Source: Owenia fusiformis (lineage: Eukaryota; Annelida; Polychaeta; Sabellida; Oweniidae). From it: 64,000 nucleotides of DNA. The DNA is taken from positions 41,767,394 through 41,831,393 of the forward strand of contig CAIIXF020000005.1 in assembly GCA_903813345.2 (NCBI GenBank), read 5' to 3'. Below, piece after piece: positions 61,801 through 64,000 of the stretch. Both the position numbers and the translations under genes were made by a program. Position 1 is the first letter of the stretch. Each line of letters starts with the position of its first letter. The notes under the pieces are model-generated. The model did not search any database, was not told the DNA's origin, and worked only from the letters and a program-made list of their open reading frames with translations.

Positions 61801-63577
61801 AGAGAAAATCTGCAGCGAAGGAAGGTCAAGCAATCAGTTTGACACCGAAGGTACAGGAAATGGACTATTTATCCAAAGTGGTGCTAACCCAGTCAGAGAT
61901 TTCATCACAATTCCTATGACAGAATCAGCGATAGCTAGAACCAAATGGACCAAAGGGAAATGTTTCTATTGGATGGGTGAGTGTATTGAAGGGAACATAT
62001 TAATTATTAAGGATCTAAGTAATTAATGATTGACATATGCAACAAACACATAATTGAAAATCCAACAAGACGTAGACATGATAATAAGGACCTACTTCTC
62101 TCATCATCCATGTGATCATATCATTACATATTTCACATGAGATCATGGTTTCCCTTATACCTTGTTACAATTTTCTAGTTGTGACTATAATATGCTTAGT
62201 TCTCTGATATGATGGCCTATTCTGTGTTCTGATTGGGAAGGAAGTAACAATGTTTGCCCAGATATATGTGAATAATGGGATTAAGCATCGGTTTGGATGG
62301 TGTAACAATATGAATTAAATGCTACATTTTCATCTTGCTTTTACATTTTACAGGTCGTCATTACTGGTACGATGTTACATCGAACATGGATTGCAAAGAC
62401 TTCTTCCCAATGTTTCTGCTCTACAACAGTGGCAAACTAGATGGCTTTGGCTGGGCCTTTGGTGCTGATCTTAGTGAGGAAGTATGGGAGCATCCATCGG
62501 CATCTACCTTCAACGTGAGTATATATGTATACAATACGAACTCAAATACCACTTAGTGCCTGTGCACAATTTGTACTCACGGTTTGTGCTCAATACGTGC
62601 ATATACAGTATACACAATATGTACTCAATGTGTGTATGTACACTACGTTCTCGATAACACACTATGGAGTCAATAATTAAAGTATATTTACACACTATGT
62701 ACTCAATAATTAAGTCAGTCTAAACAGTATTACTCAATAAATGTATGTACACTCTATGTACTCATCACATACTCAACAGATGTGTATATAAGTGTATTTA
62801 CACATATCCCTTATATGAAACACTGAAAACGCTGACTCTGAATTTGGATTATTGAGATAAATTACAGAATATTGACATAATATGAGGATGCACTACAATC
62901 CCAAAGACTGAATCTTATCACTGTTGGACTGTCACGTCCAGTTTTTTTCAAAATGGTGCAAAAAGTTCACCTTTTTGTCGCTGCGTGCCACGGTGTGTCA
63001 CTCAAATAAGTGTACTCATTCATAATTAAGTTATAAACTATTACAACTATAACTATAAACTATAATCCCAAGTTTTGTCACAATTACAGTTAAGGTACAT
63101 ATTAACTGATCAGGTTCGATCCCATATCCGTTTATAAGTCTTTTACAAAGGCCGTAATCGTTGGGCTCGGTGAACTCGTGATAGACCTTGAAACCAATCC
63201 GTTTTTATGCCCAGTCATTTTGCACTAAACACATATCTTTATCTTTACCAGATAACCTAAGATAAGTTATACCAATAGCATTGATGAATGTGATAAGGCT
63301 ATAAACGAACTTGATGACCCTATACAATAAGATGAAACATTTGACTCATTTTTATGACCTTTTCAATTCATTTATTTATCATAATTGATGCACATAACTT
63401 TTGTCTTTTTGTTCTGGAAATATACCATTTTTTCCATTAACATCATATATATAACTTTGATTTACTTTGCAGTTAGGGTTATTCATTGATCCTGTTCCTA
63501 GATGTCTCGTCAGCACCACCACCAGGCTCTCCACCCTCCATGTGTACATGTCCAACCCATACTCCAACTTCTGCTAG
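58847..63577 (+). CDS. Secreted protein of unknown family, paralogue 2 (intact, 275 aa)
   Basis: Eight exons: 58847-58907, 59468-59491 (24 nt), 59867-59962, 60799-60899, 61521-61626, 61803-61976, 62354-62514 and 63473-63577. They sum to 828 nt with intron phases 1,1,1,0,1,1,0, identical to paralogue 1. A signal peptide MKILLILAVVGLSEGF opens the protein. Six cysteines remain in the mature part (GGCS, KICS, KCF, MDCKD, RCL, final NFC), consistent with three disulfides. Exon 4 (YMGTRYVKNGN...LLFDKNGFIAG) differs from paralogue 1 at 3 of 34 residues and is the most conserved part; exon 5 is the least conserved and one codon longer. Conserved aromatic motifs are HYWYD, DFFPMFLLY and GFGWAFGADL. 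There is no membrane segment beyond the signal. I do not recognise the family. Confidence 0.88.
60940..61300. repeat. ~33-bp tandem repeat in intron 4 of paralogue 2
   Basis: Unit GAAATGAACCATTGACCTCT CTTGACATTGCCTT, about nine copies with variants. It is absent from the matching intron of paralogue 1. Confidence 0.85.
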
Positions 63578-64000
63578 GAGATTAACGACAATGGTGTGAA
63601 TGGTATAAAATGAGAACAATCTGGAATAAATGTTTGAATGTTTAGCATATTCAGGGTTTCGAACCCTTGGAATTAATTGAACCGAAGAGGGTTTTGAGAA
63701 ATATTATGTATTTTAATTTTATACTGTTATTGAAAATTTTTAAAGCATAAATAAATAAATCATGCAAATATATACAATTTCTGTTTCTTAAGTTGTATTT
63801 TTGTATTACGAATATGCATTGTCCCATTCTATGAGGAAAATCATTACTCAGATAACAGTCCGCCTTACACACAAACGTATTTGACATTCGGGATGAAATT
63901 ACAGAAAATGCTGCCATGGTGTAGCAAATGTCATTTAATATCGCCAGTGCACTGCCAACACCTGATTAGGGCATGCTTGGTAAATTACATGACAGCTATT
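63578..64000 (+). other. 3' UTR and downstream sequence of paralogue 2
   Basis: A poly(A) signal AATAAA lies at 63625-63630, about 50 nt after the stop. No gene is seen in the rest. Confidence 0.5.

Overview
This window is animal nuclear DNA: split genes with GT-AG introns, AT-rich spacers, many minisatellites and many short non-autonomous DNA transposons. The gene content (an ATP9-type flippase, a single-IGFBP-domain secreted protein, an RNF24/122-like RING protein) together with dispersed repeats rich in CCGTCCG and GGCGGCCATTTT suggest a lophotrochozoan, probably a bivalve mollusc. That assignment is inference, not proof.

Layout. (1) 1-18.1 kb, plus strand: the last 18 coding exons and 3' UTR of an ATP9A/ATP9B (Neo1-type P4-ATPase) gene; its first ~240 codons lie outside the window. 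One exon has been partly triplicated in tandem and the third copy is split by a 1.3 kb PIF/Harbinger-like element. A complete two-exon gene for a secreted single IGF-binding-domain protein lies antisense inside a 3.15 kb ATP9 intron. Other introns hold a Tc1/mariner-like MITE, a CMC/Chapaev-like element and two ~1 kb dispersed repeats. (2) 18.1-36.9 kb, minus strand: a 19-exon gene for an unrecognised protein of about 1,240 residues (acidic disordered N-terminus, TPR-like helical middle, lysine-rich insert, beta-rich C-terminus). It converges tail to tail with ATP9, the two poly(A) signals being about 40 bp apart. (3) 37-40.6 kb: spacer between divergent genes, with a CRE palindrome, a foldback MITE and a tRNA-like SINE head. 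(4) 40.7-44.0 kb, plus: a small membrane RING-H2 ubiquitin ligase gene of RNF24/RNF122 type, with minisatellites in its last intron and its 3' UTR. (5) 45-50.7 kb: spacer filled with tandem arrays of about 24, 138 and 52 bp units. (6) 51-63.6 kb, plus: two tandem paralogues of an unrecognised secreted protein family with identical eight-exon structure and a 24-nt microexon. The upstream copy carries a hAT element with a perfect 8-bp target duplication inside its terminal coding exon, giving an early in-frame stop; the downstream copy is intact (275 residues). Between them lies a 56-bp minisatellite that is itself split by another TIR element.

The genes do not form a pathway. The strongest novelty candidates are the paralogous secreted family with its transposon-truncated member, the unrecognised 1,240-residue protein, the tandem exon-fragment triplication in ATP9, and a 31-bp satellite with a 186-bp (six-monomer) higher-order period.
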